Counted from the stretch's first letter, positions 9,364 to 18,106 are shown. The stretch: 64,000 nucleotides of DNA from Halorussus aquaticus (GCF_024218795.1 NZ_CP100400.1:2914001-2978000); one strand, 5' to 3'. Translations and numbers: made by a program. The notes: generated from the letters alone by a model not told the origin.

Positions 9364-9741
9364 ATGAAACGGCGACAACTCGTCAAGAGCGTGGCGGCCG
9401 GAAGCGTCCTCGGCCTCGGAAGCGGTATCGCCAGTGCCGAACCGGTGCTCATCGACCCCGAAGACCTCGACGCGATTCACGTCGTCCGCGACGGTGAGCG
9501 GGTTCGGACCGTGGAGAACCCGACTATGCAGGAGTTCGACCGACTCCACGACGAAATCAGCGAGGACGAGCAGGTGGTGACGCCCGACGGCACCTGTTTC
9601 CCGAAGTGTTGTCAGGATTGTCCGCCGGATTGCAGTAGTTGCGGGTGTGCGTGTTACTGCTGTGATACCGGCAGCAACATCTGTTCGTGCTGCAGTCAGG
9701 TGGACAACCCCGAGCAGACCACGTGCTGTCCCGACTGTTGA
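9364..9741 (+). CDS. Small exported Cys-rich protein, paralogue 2
   Basis: A 125-residue protein opening MKRRQLVKSVAAGSVLGLGSGIASA, a twin-arginine-like signal with an ASA cleavage site near residue 25. A middle section (IDPEDLDAIHVVRDGERV) resembles that of the paralogue at 6942. The last 50 residues hold 16 cysteines, including CGCACYCC, CSCC and a terminal CCPDC. Possible roles are a disulfide-rich secreted peptide, comparable in outline to the Tat-exported halocin C8 precursor, or a metal binder. No modification or immunity gene is obvious beside it. A TATA-like TTATGTAATA lies about 30 bases before the ATG. Confidence 0.78.
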   Translation: MKRRQLVKSVAAGSVLGLGSGIASAEPVLIDPEDLDAIHVVRDGERVRTVENPTMQEFDRLHDEISEDEQVVTPDGTCFPKCCQDCPPDCSSCGCACYCCDTGSNICSCCSQVDNPEQTTCCPDC

Positions 9742-9934
9742 ATCGAACCGCCGCCAATTAGCTCGCGGTGACCGGTCCGGTCGCCCCGAAGCTATCGACC
9801 GGAACCGAACCGATTCGCGGTCGGCGAGGACTCGGCGGCGAGGGCGGACGATGGCTCCGCCGAGACGAGAGACGACGTTGTCGTCGGGGACAGCAGCGAC
9901 GGCCCAGACGAGAGCGAGGTGGGTCCGCGCCGAC

Positions 9935-10309
9935 TCATACCACCATCGCGTACAGCGTGAGGTTGACGAGGACCGCTCCCGTCCACGGGACTGCGAGTCC
10001 TGCGGGCACGAGCAGGCCGTGTCGGTCGGGCAGGAGTCGCCGACAACCCAGTCCGACCCCGACCGCGAACAGTTTCAGACCCACCATCGCCGAGAAACCG
10101 AACGTCTCGATGGCGGCGCGGGCGACGGGGTTCGACTCCGACAGCCCCATCTGGAGACCGTAGTACGTGGTGAGCAGGTCCCCGACGAGCGCGACCGCCA
10201 CGAGAAGCCAGAGCAGTCGCTCAGTCCTCGAAACGTCCGCCACCGCGGCGGTCACTCGCCGTCGGCCCGTGCGAGTCAGCGTCGGCCAGTAGCGTCCGTC
10301 CGAACTCAT
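9935..10309 (-). CDS. Small membrane protein, DUF5658-like
   Basis: A 124-residue protein beginning MSSDGRYWPTLTRTGRRRV. About three transmembrane helices follow: LLWLLVAVALVGDLLTTYYGL, the stretch after NPVARAAIETFGF, and the C-terminal AVLVNLTLYAMVV. The sequence LLTTYYG with the later NPVAR is characteristic of the archaeal membrane family I recall as DUF5658. Function unknown. The ATG at 10309 was chosen because upstream in-frame sequence lacks any conserved character. Confidence 0.7.
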   Translation of the reverse strand: MSSDGRYWPTLTRTGRRRVTAAVADVSRTERLLWLLVAVALVGDLLTTYYGLQMGLSESNPVARAAIETFGFSAMVGLKLFAVGVGLGCRRLLPDRHGLLVPAGLAVPWTGAVLVNLTLYAMVV

Positions 10310-10512
10310 GGAGAGAACCGGCGCGAGGTGCGCCCAATCACGGACGAACGGACGACGAGACGAGCTATTGTTATACGGCTCCTTCGCTCTCGACGGGGAG
10401 CGGTAATCGAGCGATAGGTCGCCTTCGCGCCGCGAACCGAGTATTCGGATTCGGACGACGAGTACGTCGGACACCGCGTCGACCGTTATCGCGGCGATAA
10501 CGTCGCACAATT

Positions 10513-10707
10513 GTGGTCTACGAGGCCGACTGTACGAGCAACTGCTGTGGCTACATCTGCAAGCGTTACGTCAGCAAGCGTTACACCTGCGACGGCGGGT
10601 CGGAAGTGTGCGACCCGACGGCTGTCGGCAGAGCGACCGCGGAGCCGCCGGACTACAGAATCGTGCCGTGCTTCTTGTCCGGCAGTTCCTTCTCGACGCC
10701 CTCGTAG
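10513..10707 (+). pseudogene. Possible remnant of a third Cys-rich peptide gene
   Basis: A 64-codon reading frame from a GTG, with a stop codon just upstream (10498) and no room for a signal peptide. It encodes YEADCTSNCCGYIC near its start, then KRYVSKRYTC and EVCD: six cysteines within about 28 residues. The DNA has a short direct duplication (AGCAAGCGTTAC). The 3' end overlaps the end of the convergent carboxylase gene by about 55 bases. It may be the decayed tail of a relative of the genes at 6942 and 9364, or a chance reading. Confidence 0.3.
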
Positions 10708-12440
10708 AACTCGAAGCGGTTCTCCAGTTCGGTCCGGAGCGTGCTCGGCGGCACGATTTCGTCCACGACGACTTCGCTCGCCATGCGGTGGATGTCGATG
10801 TCCTCGCGGTACTCCTCGCGGAGTTCCTGCTCCATCTGCGCGCGCTCCTCTTCGTCGTCGATTTCGGAGAGTTTGCGGGCGTACACCGCGTTGATGGCCG
10901 CCTCCGGCCCCATTATCGCGATTTCGCCGGAGGGGAGTCCGATGATGCTCTCGGGGTCGTAGGCAGGACCGCCCATCGCGTAGATGCCCGCGCCGTAGGC
11001 CTTCCGGACGACGACGGTCTGCTTGGGGACGGTCGCGGAGGACGTGGCGTAGATGAACTTCTTGCCCTTTTCGAGGATGGCGTCCTTCTCGACCTGCGAC
11101 CCGGCCATGAACCCGGGCGTGTCACACAGGTAGAGCAGGGGAATCTCGTAGGCGTCGCAGGTCCAGATGAACTCCGCGGCCTTCTCGGCGGCGTCGGGGA
11201 AGATGGCTCCCGCGCGCTGGGCGGGTTGGTTGGCGACGATGCCGACTGGACGGCCGTCGATGCGGGCGAACGCGGTGATGATCTCCTTGCCGTACTCCGA
11301 CTTGAGTTCGAAGTAGGAGTCCTCGTCCACCACGCGGTCGATGACGTCGGTCATGTCGTAGCCCTTGTTCGGTTCCTGCGGGACGATGGAGTCGATACCC
11401 TTCGGGGACTTCAGCGGTTCCCTGCCCTCGGTTTTCGGCGGCTTCTCGTCGGCGCTGTCCGGGAGGTAGGAGACGAGGTCGGCGACGAGTTCGCGGGCGT
11501 GTTCCTCGTCGTCGGCCACGAGGTCGGCGCTGCCGGAGTGCTTGGCGTGAACGTCCGGACCGCCGAGTTCCTCCATCTCGATGTCCTCGCCCGTGACCAT
11601 CTGGACCATCCGCGGGGAGGCGATGGCCATCGCGGACATGTCCCGGACCATGACGGTGAAGTCGGCGAACACCGGCGTGTAGGCCGCCCCGGCGATACAG
11701 GGACCGTAGAGGACGCATATCTGGGGGACGCGCCCGGAGAGCATCGAGTGGTTGTAGTAGTACTTCCCGATGCCCTCGCGGTTGGCGAAGAACCCGGTCT
11801 GCTGGTCGATGCGCCCACCCGACGAGTCCATCAGGTAGAGGACCGGCTTGCCGGACTTCAGAGCGCGCTGTTGCATCCGCAGGAACTTCTCGACGCCCTT
11901 CTCGGCCATGCTCCCCGCCTTGACGGTGAAGTCGTTCGCCATGAAGTGGACCTCGCGGCCCTCGAACTCGGCCGCGCCCGTGAGCAGACCGTCGCCGGGG
12001 AGTCGGTCGTCGTTGTCCTCGGCGTCTACTTCGGGGCTGTCGGAGTGCCACGCGTCGAAGTTGGCGAACTTGCCGTCCTCGAACAGCATCCCGTCCTCCC
12101 CGAACCAGAGGTCGAGGCGGTCGCGGACGAACAGTTTCCCCTGCTCTTCGAGTCGCCGCTTGTACTTCTCGGGACCGCCCAACTCGATGTCCTCGATTTC
12201 GGCCCAGAGCGCCTCCTCGCGCTCGGTCGGTCCGAGGTCGTCGGAGTCGCTGGCCCCGTCGGTCGATTCCGCGGCGGACCCGTCTGACGCCGTCGCGGCG
12301 ACGGGCGCTCGCCGGACGACCGCGGGCGAATCGGCGTCGCCCACGAACACCTCCACTTCGTCGCGGACGTGTTGGGCGAGCGCCTCCGCGATGGCGGAGG
12401 CCTCTTCGTCGGTCGCACCGTCGCTGACGCGGACTTTCAT
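10653..12440 (-). CDS. pccB: Propionyl/acetyl-CoA carboxylase carboxyltransferase (beta) chain with N-terminal extra domain
   Basis: A 595-residue protein. From about residue 85 it is a carboxyltransferase of the biotin-dependent acyl-CoA carboxylase type: MDSSGGRIDQQTGFF, GPCIAGAAYTPVF, LCDTPGFMAGSQVEKDAI and AYGAGIYAMGGPAYDP. It moves CO2 from carboxybiotin to propionyl-CoA or acetyl-CoA. The first ~45 residues (MKVRVSDGATDEEASAIAEA...) resemble a small carboxylase epsilon or PccX-type subunit, joined by a Ser/Asp-rich linker. No biotin carboxylase gene is adjacent. ATG at 12440 chosen; an in-frame upstream start would add nine residues. Confidence 0.9.
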   Translation of the reverse strand: MKVRVSDGATDEEASAIAEALAQHVRDEVEVFVGDADSPAVVRRAPVAATASDGSAAESTDGASDSDDLGPTEREEALWAEIEDIELGGPEKYKRRLEEQGKLFVRDRLDLWFGEDGMLFEDGKFANFDAWHSDSPEVDAEDNDDRLPGDGLLTGAAEFEGREVHFMANDFTVKAGSMAEKGVEKFLRMQQRALKSGKPVLYLMDSSGGRIDQQTGFFANREGIGKYYYNHSMLSGRVPQICVLYGPCIAGAAYTPVFADFTVMVRDMSAMAIASPRMVQMVTGEDIEMEELGGPDVHAKHSGSADLVADDEEHARELVADLVSYLPDSADEKPPKTEGREPLKSPKGIDSIVPQEPNKGYDMTDVIDRVVDEDSYFELKSEYGKEIITAFARIDGRPVGIVANQPAQRAGAIFPDAAEKAAEFIWTCDAYEIPLLYLCDTPGFMAGSQVEKDAILEKGKKFIYATSSATVPKQTVVVRKAYGAGIYAMGGPAYDPESIIGLPSGEIAIMGPEAAINAVYARKLSEIDDEEERAQMEQELREEYREDIDIHRMASEVVVDEIVPPSTLRTELENRFEFYEGVEKELPDKKHGTIL

Positions 12441-12554
12441 GTGAATGACTCCGGTTAGCGATTTCAAACAGTTTTCCCTTTAGGTTGGCGAATTTTGCCG
12501 CCGCCCGAACGCGACGCCGGTAGGCTTTCCGGCGTCCGGCCCGACGAGTCGGAC

Positions 12555-13670
12555 GTGAACCTCGACGACTACTTCGGGAACTTCGCGGCCCGCGACTGGC
12601 AGACCGCCGCGGAGGGGACGGTCCGAATCGCCCTGCTCGGACTCGGCGGGTTCGCCCGCGAGCACGTCCTGCCTGCGCTGGCGAGCGACGCGAGTAACGT
12701 CGGTGCTCGAAGCGACGCCGCTGCCGACCGCACGCGGTTCTGCGAGGTCACGGCGCTGAACAGCGGGTCGCCCGAGAAGGCCGACTCGGTCGCCGACCGG
12801 CACGGCGTCGGCACCGTCCTCACCTACGACGAGTTCGAAGCGGGCGAGGGCGCCGATGCCTTCGACGCGGTGTACGTCGCGGGACCGAACGCGCTCCACC
12901 TCGACTACGCCCGGACCGCGGCCGACCACGGCAAGCACGTCCTCTGCGAGAAACCCATCGAGACGAGCGCGGACCGCGCCCGCGAGATGGTCCGGGCCTG
13001 TGAGGACGCGGGCGTGACCCTGATGGTCGGCTACCGCCCGCAGATCGAACCCGCGATGCGTCGTCTCCGCGAGATGGTCCGGGACGGCGTCCTCGGTGAC
13101 CCGGTGACGTTCCACGGCTGGTTCACGGGCCACATCCTCGACGCGGGCGGTCCCGACCAGTGGCGACTCGACCCCGAGATGGCCGGGGGCGGCGCGCTGA
13201 TGGACGTGGGCGTCTACCCCCTGAACGCGGTCCGGTTCCTGCTCGACGCCGAACCGGTCGCGGTCCGGGCGACGACCACCACGCCACACGACCAGTTCGA
13301 GGGGGTGGACGAGCACGTCGCCTTCCAGTTGGAGTTTCCCGAGGGCGGGAGCGCCTCCTGTTCGGCGAGTTACCACGCGCAGGCCGACGACCGCCTCCGA
13401 CTCGTCGGCACCGAGGGGCAGGCCGAACTCGCTCCCGCGTTCGACTCCGAGATCGCCCCGACGCTGACCGTCGAACGCGGCGACCAGCGCGTCGAGTACA
13501 CCGGCCCGTTCGTCAACGAGGTGGCCGAGGAGTTCGACTACTTCGCCCACTGCGTGCTGACGGACGCCCGACCCGACCCCGACGGCCGCGACAGCGTGGC
13601 CGACATGGAGGCGGTCGAGGCCATCTACGAGTCGGCGGAAACCGGTCGGCGAGTAGAGGTCGGCCCGTGA
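12555..13670 (+). CDS. Gfo/Idh/MocA-family oxidoreductase (D-xylose dehydrogenase-like)
   Basis: A 371-residue NAD(P)-dependent sugar oxidoreductase. The N-terminal Rossmann fold shows VRIALLGLGGFAREHVLPAL, then VLCEKPIET with the catalytic-lysine EKP motif, and a C-terminal Gfo domain with DPEMAGGGALMDVGVYPLN. It resembles the haloarchaeal pentose dehydrogenases (Haloferax Xdh type) by recalled similarity. I chose the GTG at 12555 (NLDDYFGNF); a TTG at 12495 would add 20 residues. No sugar pathway genes surround it, so the substrate is open. Confidence 0.85.
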   Translation: MNLDDYFGNFAARDWQTAAEGTVRIALLGLGGFAREHVLPALASDASNVGARSDAAADRTRFCEVTALNSGSPEKADSVADRHGVGTVLTYDEFEAGEGADAFDAVYVAGPNALHLDYARTAADHGKHVLCEKPIETSADRAREMVRACEDAGVTLMVGYRPQIEPAMRRLREMVRDGVLGDPVTFHGWFTGHILDAGGPDQWRLDPEMAGGGALMDVGVYPLNAVRFLLDAEPVAVRATTTTPHDQFEGVDEHVAFQLEFPEGGSASCSASYHAQADDRLRLVGTEGQAELAPAFDSEIAPTLTVERGDQRVEYTGPFVNEVAEEFDYFAHCVLTDARPDPDGRDSVADMEAVEAIYESAETGRRVEVGP

Positions 13671-13791
13671 CGCTCCGCGGTTCTCGGTTCCCGGACTCGC
13701 TCTCGTCGAGTTCCATTCTCCGCGGCGGGAACCATCCTCATACCCCCGGATTACTCTTGGATTTATATCATTACGACCCCACCGCAACGCC

Positions 13792-14226
13792 ATGGACCGA
13801 ACAGTCCCCCTCGCGTTCGCTCTCCTCGGCGTCGTTCTCGGCGCGGTCGGTCAACTGAACAGTCTCGCCCCGGCGCTGTTGCAGGGACCGAGGCTAGCCA
13901 CGCTCGGCCCCGGCGTGGCCCTGCTCGGCGGTGTCCTCTTCCTGCTCTCGACGGTCGTCGTGGCGTGGGTCGGTTACCGGACCGGTCGGCGAGTCGATCT
14001 CCCCGCGGAGTTCGGCCGATTCGCGACGACCGCAGGTGCCGCCGGTGGACTCGGCTTTCTGGTCGGCGGCGCGGCCACTCTCCTCGTCGCGCCCGTCCGA
14101 CTCGACGGCTTTCTCGTCACCGTCATCTTCGGAGTGGGGTACGGTGCGGTGACGAAAGGCGTCTCCATCGGTCTCTACGGTCTCGCCGGGGCCGCAGTGG
14201 GCCACTTCCGCAGGTCGCGCGCCTGA
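13792..14226 (+). CDS. Hypothetical membrane protein, four predicted helices
   Basis: A 144-residue protein not recognised as a named family. Hydrophobic segments are at about 5-25, 38-62, 78-102 and 108-135, separated by short Arg/Asp loops, with a basic C-terminus (HFRRSRA). The TATA-like ATTTATATC at 13760-13768 is about 28 bases before the ATG. It is a single-gene unit between an oxidoreductase and a convergent membrane metalloprotease-like gene. Function unknown. Confidence 0.65.
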   Translation: MDRTVPLAFALLGVVLGAVGQLNSLAPALLQGPRLATLGPGVALLGGVLFLLSTVVVAWVGYRTGRRVDLPAEFGRFATTAGAAGGLGFLVGGAATLLVAPVRLDGFLVTVIFGVGYGAVTKGVSIGLYGLAGAAVGHFRRSRA

Positions 14227-14303
14227 GCGCTCGACTGTCGAGGGCGCTGGAAAATTCTCCGTGAGTCTCGAAGCGGGAAGACGAACTCTTGACGCGCTCG
14301 TAG

Positions 14304-14729
14304 TTAGCTCTCGGCGAGGTCGGACCCGTGCCAGACCACCGACCAGTCGGCCGGACTCGGGAGGCCACAGCCAGTGAGCGCGACGAGTACGGCAGTCCGG
14401 AGGTGGTCGTCCGCCGCGAGGGGGTTCGGCAAGACCCCCGCCGCGACCAGCGCGAGCGGCAGCGCCAACAGGAGCGGGGCGAGCGCGCTCCCGCGGAGCA
14501 GCCACTCCGGCGTCGCGTCCGGCAGGTGAGTGACCTCGACGCGTACCAGACCCCCAGTCAACGCCGTCTGGAGCGAGGACCCGTCGCCCGACGGGAGGAC
14601 GTGAACTGCGTACTCGGCGTCGGTCAGCGAGAGCGGGACGACGTGGAGGAGTTCGTGGACGCAGATTCCCACGGCGAGGGTGGCGAGCAGGGCGAGACCG
14701 ACTTTGAACGCGTGGAGGACGCTTTGCAT
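14304..14729 (-). CDS. Small membrane protein with HExxH motif
   Basis: A 141-residue protein with hydrophobic segments near the N-terminus (VGLALLATLAVGICV), in the middle (LAPLLLALPLALVAAGVL) and at the C-terminal third. The N-terminal helix runs directly into HELLH, the HExxH zinc-protease motif in a membrane setting, as in compact M50-like or DUF3267-type proteins of haloarchaea. A third metal ligand is not clear, so activity is uncertain. Convergent with the gene at 13792-14226. Confidence 0.65.
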   Translation of the reverse strand: MQSVLHAFKVGLALLATLAVGICVHELLHVVPLSLTDAEYAVHVLPSGDGSSLQTALTGGLVRVEVTHLPDATPEWLLRGSALAPLLLALPLALVAAGVLPNPLAADDHLRTAVLVALTGCGLPSPADWSVVWHGSDLAES

Positions 14730-14808
14730 CGACGTTGACAGCGGTGTCGGTCGGGCTTACTCAACTGTTTCGGAATCCGAGAGACGGCACGGCGGTCGGG
14801 TCGCCCGA

Positions 14809-15357
14809 TTACTCCTCCAGTTCGAGGTCCTCGGGTCCGTCGGCGGCCCGCGCGGCGGCGAGTTCCGCCAGCACGTCCTCGGTGGCCGTGTCGTCGGACC
14901 CGGCATAAGGGTCGTCTACGGCGTCGAACGGTTCGGAGTCGTCGAGTTCGGCCGCGCGCTCTATCGCGCGACTAAATCGCTCACCTAACGGCGGGGTGAG
15001 TCGGTCGGCCGCCGTCTCGACCGTGACCCACTCGTAATCGTCGTGTTCGTGATTCAGCGAGACGCCGCGCTGGTCGGTTTCACACCGATAGACGAGCGTC
15101 ACCATCGGGTCCGCGGTCTCGCTGTCGAGCCACCCGCCGTACACCGCCTCGACTGGTGGCCCGACCGCAGCGTCGACGTGGAGTTCCTCGCGGAGTTCTC
15201 GTCGGAGTCCGCCGACGAGCGTCTCCCCGAACTCGAAGGTCCCGCCGGGTGGCTCCCAGTGGTCGCCGACCCGAGTGACGAGAACGTCGCCGTCCGGGCC
15301 GAACAGTATCGCTTTCTGCGTTATCTTCCCGACGAACGGTTCGGCGTCGTCAGCCAT
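14809..15357 (-). CDS. Nudix hydrolase
   Basis: A 182-residue protein with a complete Nudix box at residues 38-59 (GG-TFEFGE-T..GG-LRREL-REEL, pattern GX5EX7REUXEEXGU). Nudix enzymes cleave nucleoside diphosphates linked to another group, often for housecleaning. The C-terminal third is acidic and low in complexity. A TATA-like element (GTTATTGTAATA on the minus strand, near 15378-15390) sits about 27 bases before the ATG, suggesting a leaderless mRNA. Confidence 0.9.
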   Translation of the reverse strand: MADDAEPFVGKITQKAILFGPDGDVLVTRVGDHWEPPGGTFEFGETLVGGLRRELREELHVDAAVGPPVEAVYGGWLDSETADPMVTLVYRCETDQRGVSLNHEHDDYEWVTVETAADRLTPPLGERFSRAIERAAELDDSEPFDAVDDPYAGSDDTATEDVLAELAAARAADGPEDLELEE

Positions 15358-15698
15358 GCGTGTCCCGACGTCTCGGATATTACAATAACGTATCGGTTCA
15401 GCTAGAATTTCGGGCGAGACGACAGTATCAGACGGTCATTCAACATCGAGTCGAGACGGGATTCGTCGGACCGAATTACGAGTCGTCGGAAACGGAGGGG
15501 ACTCGGTATCATCGAGTGGAACGAGAACTCGGCGGGCACCGATCGGTAGGTGAGTCGCCGAACGCGTAGACAGTTTGAAGAGTGTCGGTTTTGAACACCT
15601 GTCACAACGATGAGAGACAACCGTGGTTCCGGGTTCGACTCCTCCTCCTCCGTGAGAGACCGAGGACGGCAATCACGGACGCGAGGAGCGGGTGACGC
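15358..15698. other. Intergenic region with a short coupled ORF
   Basis: No convincing conserved gene. It holds the Nudix gene promoter at its left end and a perfect 10-bp palindrome ACCGATCGGT at 15538-15547. From an ATG at 15610 a 30-codon frame (MRDNRGSGFDSSSSVRDRG...) ends in TGA at 15700-15702, overlapping the GTG start of the next gene as GTGA. That layout would suit translational coupling, but the peptide has no recognisable features. Confidence 0.3.
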
Positions 15699-17177
15699 GT
15701 GACCGACCACCAGTTCGACGTGGCGATTGTCGGAGGCGGCATCGCTGGCATGAGTACCGCGGCCCGGTTGCAGTCCGAGGGGCTATCGACCGTGGTACTC
15801 GAACAACACGACCACGTCGGCGGGTGCGCGGGATACTACCGTCGCGACGGCTTCGCGTTCGACGTCGGCGCGACGACGCTCGTGGACTTCGGACCGGGCG
15901 GCATCGGCGGGCAACTGCTCGACCAGATCGGGTTAGAGCCGCCCGACATCGACGTTCAGGACGCGTACGACCTGTGGTTACCCGACCGGACGGTGAGGCT
16001 CTATCACGACCCGGAGAAGTGGCGGGCCGAACTGCGCGACACGTTCGGCGACGACGCGAACCACCGGGAGTTCTATCGGTTCCTCGACCGGACATCCGAG
16101 ACGCTCTGGGACATCACTCGACGGGACGTGAAACTCCCGGTCCAGAGCGTCGGAGACGTCGTCCGGAACTGCCGGGCGGTGGGGGTGACGAACCTGCCGC
16201 TGGTCCGATATCTCCGGTGGACGATGAAGGACGCCCTCGAGAAGTTCGGCGTGTACGACGACGTCGCGCTTCGGAAGATGCTCGCCGTTCTGGTCGAAGA
16301 CACCGTTCACGCCACGCTCGACGAAGCACCCCTGCTCAACGCCGTACTCGGGGTCACCATCCGGAAGGCGGGTCTCGGCAGAGCGACCGGCGGGATGTAC
16401 GGGTTCTGGACCGCGTTCGTGGACCGCTACGTCGAGATGGGCGGGACGGTCGAGACCGGGGAGACGGTCACCGAGGTCGCGGGTCGGGAGAGCGATTTCC
16501 GAGTGGTCACCGACACCGGGCGGTATCGCGCGAATCAGGTCGTGAGCGCGGTTCCCATCGAACTGACGAGGCGAATCGCGCCCTCCGTCGTCGGGACCAG
16601 ACTGGACGAACACGTCTCGAGGTTGCGCGGACACGAAGGCGGAGCCATCGTCGCGCTGCTCGGCGTCCCGGAAGAGGAGGTCGCCCATCGCGAGGTAACG
16701 CACCACCAGATACTGGAGGACTACGACGAACCGCTCGGGAACGGGAACAACATGTTCGTCTCCGTTTCGGCCCCGGGCGACACGACGAGCGCCCCGGACG
16801 GTCATCGAGCGGTCATCCTCTCCACCCACTGCGAGGTCGAACCTTGGCGCGACCTCGACGAATCGGAGTACGAACTGAAGAAGGAGAACGCGGGCGAGCG
16901 ATTGATATCGGTGGCTCGGACGGTGTACCCCGACCTCGCCACGGACCCGGTCGTGTACGAAATCGGAACGCCGGTCACGTACGAGGCGTTCACGAACAGG
17001 CCGAGGGGAGCGATCGGCGGCTATCGACAGACGGTGACGAACGCGAACCAGAACGCGGTTCCGCAGGACGTCGGCATCGACGGGTTCTATCTGGCCGGGG
17101 ACACGACGTGGCCGGGACTCGGCACGGTCGCCTGTCTCACGGGTAGCCGCATCGCCGCGAACCACGTCCTGAACTGA
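15699..17177 (+). CDS. CrtI-like NAD(P)/FAD-dependent oxidoreductase (phytoene desaturase family)
   Basis: A 492-residue flavoprotein. The N-terminus has the dinucleotide-binding DVAIVGGGIAGMSTAARL and EQHDHVGGCAGYY; the C-terminus has GFYLAGDTTWPGLGTVACLTGS, the second FAD signature of CrtI-type carotenoid desaturases and retinol-saturase-like enzymes. It is not near a carotenoid cluster except for the squalene/phytoene synthase 4.5 kb away. The substrate could be a carotenoid or another polyprenoid. GTG start at 15699. Confidence 0.87.
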   Translation: MTDHQFDVAIVGGGIAGMSTAARLQSEGLSTVVLEQHDHVGGCAGYYRRDGFAFDVGATTLVDFGPGGIGGQLLDQIGLEPPDIDVQDAYDLWLPDRTVRLYHDPEKWRAELRDTFGDDANHREFYRFLDRTSETLWDITRRDVKLPVQSVGDVVRNCRAVGVTNLPLVRYLRWTMKDALEKFGVYDDVALRKMLAVLVEDTVHATLDEAPLLNAVLGVTIRKAGLGRATGGMYGFWTAFVDRYVEMGGTVETGETVTEVAGRESDFRVVTDTGRYRANQVVSAVPIELTRRIAPSVVGTRLDEHVSRLRGHEGGAIVALLGVPEEEVAHREVTHHQILEDYDEPLGNGNNMFVSVSAPGDTTSAPDGHRAVILSTHCEVEPWRDLDESEYELKKENAGERLISVARTVYPDLATDPVVYEIGTPVTYEAFTNRPRGAIGGYRQTVTNANQNAVPQDVGIDGFYLAGDTTWPGLGTVACLTGSRIAANHVLN

Positions 17178-17245
17178 AGGTAGACTCTCCGACTGGAAGA
17201 CCACCCGGACCGGTGACCCCAGAGAACCCGGACAGGGTCGGCCGG

Positions 17246-18106
17246 TCAGAACCGCGATTCGAGCCTTTCGATTAGCTCCTCGTTGCCGACGTAGACCGGC
17301 GTGCGCTGGTGGACTTCGTCGGCCTCGGCGTCCAGCAGCGACTCCTCGCCGTTCGAGGACGCGCCGCCCGCCGACTCCACGACGTACGCGATGGGGTTGC
17401 CCTCGAACTGGAGGCGCAGTTTGCCCTCGGGTCGGGACTCCAACTCGGGGTAGGCGAACACGCCGCCGTAGGTCAGCACCTGATTCACGTCGCCTATCAT
17501 CGCACCCCCGTACCGGAGTTTGAGTTCGTCCTCGACGTCGCGAGCGTAGTCGGCGAACCGGTCGGTCCAGTCCGGGACGCGCCCGCCGAACCCGTAGACC
17601 GTCGGGTCGTCGGGCAGCGTCACGTCCTCGCGGACCGCGCGTCGCTCGGCGGTTCCCTCGTCGGTCTCCTCGACGACGTACTCGGTCACCTCGCCGTCGC
17701 GTGCGACGACCATCGTCGTGATGGGGCCGTAGAGGACGTAAGCCGCGGCGACGAGGTGGGAACCCTTCGCGGGAAGTTCCGCGTCGTACACCCCGAGGAC
17801 GGTCCCCATCGAGTTGTTGGACTTCAGATTCGAGGAGCCGTCGAGGGGGTCCACGGTGACGGCGTACCCACCGCTCTCTCCGCATTCGAGGACGTCCTCT
17901 CGCTCCTCGCTGGCGAACTGACTCACGCCGTCGATGGCGGTCAGGCGCTCGGCGAGGAGTTCGTCGGCCCAGACGTCGGCGGCCAGTTGGGTCTCGCCGC
18001 TTGCGTTCTCGGCGTCGGTCTTCCGCCGACGGCCGGAGAGACCGCCGCGAACTTCGGGGGCCGCGCGAGCGACGGTCTCGACGACTTCGGTAACCGCGTC
18101 GCTCAT
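17246..18106 (-). CDS. fbp: Fructose-1,6-bisphosphatase, class I
   Basis: A 286-residue enzyme converting fructose 1,6-bisphosphate to fructose 6-phosphate in gluconeogenesis. Residues 67-71 (SEERE) and 86-92 (DPLDGSS) are the metal-binding motifs of the inositol monophosphatase/FBPase superfamily; GGVFAYPELESRPEGKLRL matches FBPase class I. Its ATG at 18106 overlaps the stop codon of the upstream aldolase gene (ATGA), so the two are translationally coupled and the pathway order is preserved. Confidence 0.92.
   Translation of the reverse strand: MSDAVTEVVETVARAAPEVRGGLSGRRRKTDAENASGETQLAADVWADELLAERLTAIDGVSQFASEEREDVLECGESGGYAVTVDPLDGSSNLKSNNSMGTVLGVYDAELPAKGSHLVAAAYVLYGPITTMVVARDGEVTEYVVEETDEGTAERRAVREDVTLPDDPTVYGFGGRVPDWTDRFADYARDVEDELKLRYGGAMIGDVNQVLTYGGVFAYPELESRPEGKLRLQFEGNPIAYVVESAGGASSNGEESLLDAEADEVHQRTPVYVGNEELIERLESRF

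Noticed and set aside
15610..15660. GGGTTCGACTCCTCC resembles a tRNA T-arm.
   Set aside because: The stem bases do not pair properly and no acceptor, D or anticodon arms are found around it.
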